From positions 124,001 to 188,000 of the forward strand of contig CAWAPD010000003.1 in NCBI GenBank assembly GCA_963783865.1: a DNA stretch of 64,000 bases, read 5' to 3'. The position numbers were made by a program, and so were the translations under genes. The notes under the pieces are model-generated. The model made no database searches. It was not told the origin of the DNA and saw only the letters and a list, made by a program, of their open reading frames with translations. The stretch is from CAWAPD01 sp963783865. GTDB taxonomy: Bacteria > Actinomycetota > Thermoleophilia > UBA2241. This document shows, in pieces, positions 61,956-64,000 of the stretch (its first letter is position 1; each line of letters starts with the position of its first letter).

Positions 61956-61993
61956 CGCGATCCCCGGGCCTGCGGACAGGCCCGGGGATCGCG
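61956..61993 (-). terminator. Perfect 17-bp hairpin between substrate-binding gene and livH
   Basis: Arms 61956-61972 and 61977-61993 with loop CGGA, 17 bases past the TAG of the binding-protein gene. In binding-protein-dependent operons such a hairpin commonly lets the binding protein be made in excess of the membrane parts. Confidence 0.7.
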
Positions 61994-62010
61994 TGAGTCT
62001 CAGCGACGAA

Positions 62011-63219
62011 CTACTTGGAGGCGATGGTCCACTTGCCGTTCACGATCTCGTACATCGTGAGAGCGTCGGCGGTGAGGCCGTTGTGGTCGGTCGGCGAGAA
62101 GGTGAAGTCGCCGCCGATCCCCACGAACCCGTTCGTCTGCTCGATCGCGTCGCGCAGCGACGACGAGGTGATGTCGCCGCTGACGCTCTTGGCCGCATCG
62201 GCGAGCATGGTGATGGCGTCGAACGCGTGACCGGCGAAGGTCGTGGGCGGCGTGCCGTAGGCCGACTGGTAGCTGCTGACGAAGTCGGTCGCCTGCGTGT
62301 AGCCGTCGCTGCCCTTGCCGTAGGAGGCCGGCACCAGGATGTGGCCGGCCGCGAACTTCACGCCGTTCGCGGCCGCCCCGGCGCCCTCGATGAACTGCAC
62401 GTTGGCGTTGCCGTGGCTGCCGAACAGCGGGATCTTGAAGCCGAGGTCCTTGACCTCCTTGGCGATGATCGTCGCCTCGGAGCCGGCGGTCCACATGAGG
62501 ACGGCCTGGGCGTCGCTGTTCTTGATCTTGGTGAGCTGGGCGGTCATGTCGGTGTCGCCCGGGTTGAAGGTCTCGCTGTCGGCGATGGTCATGCCCATCT
62601 TCGGCGCGTCGGCCTGGATGTTCGCCAGGCCGTCCTTGCCGAAGCCGCCGGTGTCGCTGATGACGCCGATCCTGGTGATGCCCTGACTCTTCATGTAGTC
62701 GAAGGTGAAGGGGACGACGACCGAGTTGGGCCAGGCGACCGCGAACACGAGGCTGTCGACGGGGCTGGTGATCGGCGTCGCCGCCGCCATCGAGATCTCG
62801 GGTACGCCGGCGCGGTCGAGCGTCTGCTTGATCGCCAGCGTGGTGCTGCTGCCCGTCGTGCCGACGATGGCCACGACCTTGTCCTGGTCGATCAGCTTGC
62901 TGGCCGCGGCGACGGCCTTGGCGTCGTCGGTGCCGTCGTCCTCGACGATGAGCTCGATCTGCTTGCCGTTGACGCCGCCGGCGTCGTTGATCTTCTTGAC
63001 TTCCATCTCGAGGGTGTTCTTCTCGGGCTGGCCGAGGGCCGCGTAGGTCCCCGACAGCGACACGATGGCGCCGACCTTGATGGTGTCGCCGGCGGTGTTG
63101 CCGCTGCCGCTCCCACTGTTGCCGCCGCTGCTGCCGCAGGCGCCGATTGCGACGACCAGCACGATCGCCAGCGCGGTGACCAGAAGCGCCGTAGAGACCC
63201 TCACCTTGCGTCCACCCAT
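62011..63219 (-). CDS. Branched-chain-type ABC substrate-binding lipoprotein (copy 1)
   Basis: 402 residues from ATG 63219, GGAGGG upstream. Signal peptide LLVTALAIVLVVAIGAC ends in a lipobox Cys, followed by a Gly/Ser linker. The type I periplasmic-binding fold of LivJ/LivK proteins is clear: KVGAIVSLSGTYAALGQPEK, VEDDGTDDAKAVAAASKLID, VAIVGTTGSSTTLAIKQTLD, GDFTFSPTDHNGLTADAL. It should deliver its ligand to LivHMGF. Given the paaK gene in the unit, an aromatic acid is a likely ligand. A near-copy follows at 63615. Confidence 0.92.
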   Translation of the reverse strand: MGGRKVRVSTALLVTALAIVLVVAIGACGSSGGNSGSGSGNTAGDTIKVGAIVSLSGTYAALGQPEKNTLEMEVKKINDAGGVNGKQIELIVEDDGTDDAKAVAAASKLIDQDKVVAIVGTTGSSTTLAIKQTLDRAGVPEISMAAATPITSPVDSLVFAVAWPNSVVVPFTFDYMKSQGITRIGVISDTGGFGKDGLANIQADAPKMGMTIADSETFNPGDTDMTAQLTKIKNSDAQAVLMWTAGSEATIIAKEVKDLGFKIPLFGSHGNANVQFIEGAGAAANGVKFAAGHILVPASYGKGSDGYTQATDFVSSYQSAYGTPPTTFAGHAFDAITMLADAAKSVSGDITSSSLRDAIEQTNGFVGIGGDFTFSPTDHNGLTADALTMYEIVNGKWTIASK

Positions 63220-63614
63220 GCCCGAACCCTCCGTGTCGCTGTCCGACGCGCCCGCCATCGGGCGCCCGCATTGTCCGAGCAGCCGAGAGGACGACCGGTC
63301 CGAGATGTTCGTCCGGTTCCGGTGGGAGTGCGACGTGGAGTGCGCACGGCGGGGGATCTTCGGGATCCCCCGGCTCCCTTCAGCTGCCACCGTGACCGTG
63401 GCGCAACGAGGCCAAGGTCGATGCGCCACGCACGATGGCACGGCGCTTGCTGCATACTATCTCATCGGGATCCGCCGCCGCGGATCCCGCGGCGGCGATG
63501 CGGGCCGGGGGGCGGAGGGGCGGGCCGCGCCGTACGGCGCGGCCCGCCCCTCCGCGTGTCGCGGTCCCGACGCGGCCCCCGGGCCTGCGGCCCCCGGGTG
63601 CCTTCATCGCGGTG
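63220..63614. other. Intergenic region between the two binding-protein genes
   Basis: 395 bases. The left part has the promoter region of copy 1, with an A+T-richer stretch at 63450-63470 (GCATACTATCTCATCG). The right part is filled by GC hairpins: GGGATCCGC / GCGGATCCC at 63470-63491, the 44-base palindrome at 63512, and a direct repeat of GCGGCCCCCGGG at 63574-63600. No gene. Confidence 0.5.
63512..63555 (-). terminator. 44-base perfect palindrome after binding-protein gene copy 2
   Basis: 63512-63533 is the exact reverse complement of 63534-63555. It lies about 60 bases past the stop of copy 2 and can fold into a 20-bp hairpin with a 4-base loop. Terminator is the simplest reading; a protein-binding palindrome is possible. 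Confidence 0.6.
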
Positions 63615-64000
63615 TCACTTCACGATCGTCCACTTGCCGTCGCCGATCTGGTACATCACCAGCGCGTCGGGCGTGAGGCCGTTGTGGTCGGTCGCCGAGA
63701 AGGTGAAGTCGCCGGTGATGCCGACCAGGCCGCTGGTCTGTTCGATGGCGTCGCGCAGCGACGAGGAGGTGACGTCGCCGCTGACGTTCTGCGCCGCCGC
63801 CGCCAGGATGTGGATGGCATCGAAGGCGTGGCCGGCGAAGGTCGAGGGATCCGAGCCGTAGGCGGCCTTGTAGTCGTCGATGAAGCCGGTCGCCTGCGTG
63901 TAACCCTCAGTCCCCTTGCCGTAGGCGGCCGGGACGAGGATCTTGCCGGCGGCGAAGCGCACGCCGTCTCCCGCCGCGCCGGTCCCCTGCAGGAACTGCA
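63615..64000 (-). CDS. Branched-chain-type ABC substrate-binding protein (copy 2, partial at right edge)
   Basis: Only the C-terminal 128 residues are inside the window; the frame stays open to the edge (QFLQGTGAAGDGVRFAAGKI). It is a close paralogue of copy 1: GDFTFSATDHNGLTPDALVM against GDFTFSPTDHNGLTADALTM, and DGKWTIVK against NGKWTIASK at the end. Tandem duplicates of such binding proteins usually differ in ligand preference. It would be the first gene of the operon as seen. Confidence 0.9.
   Translation of the reverse strand, partial: QFLQGTGAAGDGVRFAAGKILVPAAYGKGTEGYTQATGFIDDYKAAYGSDPSTFAGHAFDAIHILAAAAQNVSGDVTSSSLRDAIEQTSGLVGITGDFTFSATDHNGLTPDALVMYQIGDGKWTIVK

Overview
The window is GC-rich (roughly two thirds G+C or more) and densely coding. 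Its content fits a high-GC bacterium, most likely an actinomycetote of the Thermoleophilia kind: ECF sigma factors, a DUF5317 protein, MarR/TetR-controlled drug exporters, lipoproteins with actinobacterial lipoboxes, and many GTG starts. That placement is inference from gene content; there is no rRNA here to test it.

Layout. 0-4 kb: an ECF sigma factor translationally coupled to a membrane protein that runs off the left edge, an intact tyrosine recombinase, and an NmrA-type oxidoreductase. At 3991-4066 lies an intact tRNA-Arg(CCT). Its 3' half is repeated, ever more degraded, at 21.0 kb and 26.85 kb, so 4-27 kb looks like two tandem integrations at that tRNA. The first interval (4-21 kb) carries a DUF5677-like gene, a truncated integrase and a G1-peptidase remnant, then a secreted M28 peptidase, TetR, MFS, MarR, a six-gene MacAB-like/ABC-2 export operon on the minus strand, a receiver-only response regulator and a STAS protein. 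The second (21-26.9 kb) carries an FG-GAP surface protein, an oligopeptide-binding protein, an M24 peptidase and a YkoF-like protein. From 27 to 29.7 kb, single small genes (FmdB zinc ribbon, a frameshifted eRF1-like gene, a VOC protein, a hemerythrin) are separated by short minus-strand remnants of the same integrase 3' end.

30-34 kb: rpsR, a small unknown gene, and the most notable locus of the window: mttB and mtbB, overlapping by one base, each interrupted by a single in-frame TAG exactly where these methylamine methyltransferases carry pyrrolysine. No pyl gene, corrinoid protein or RamA is in the window, and TAG is an ordinary stop codon for many neighbours.

34-44.9 kb: a very large secreted multicopper oxidase with inserted repeats, a methyltransferase, an HD-GYP/GGDEF membrane protein, MFS and DUF5317 genes, two tandem 31-32 residue membrane microproteins, and small unknown genes. 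45-50.5 kb: an operon of a Fic protein fused to a nucleotidyltransferase-like domain, a DapB-like dehydrogenase and a non-pyrrolysine MttB homologue. 50.7-57 kb: aldo/keto reductase, EamA transporter, DUF2252 protein, an unusual sigma-factor-like membrane protein with a histidine-rich repeat tail, and a diguanylate cyclase.

57-64 kb (minus strand): two paralogous branched-chain-type substrate-binding lipoproteins (the second cut by the right edge), livH, livM, livG, livF and a phenylacetate-CoA ligase, mostly overlapping and probably one uptake-and-activation unit for an aromatic acid. Perfect GC hairpins mark several gene ends.
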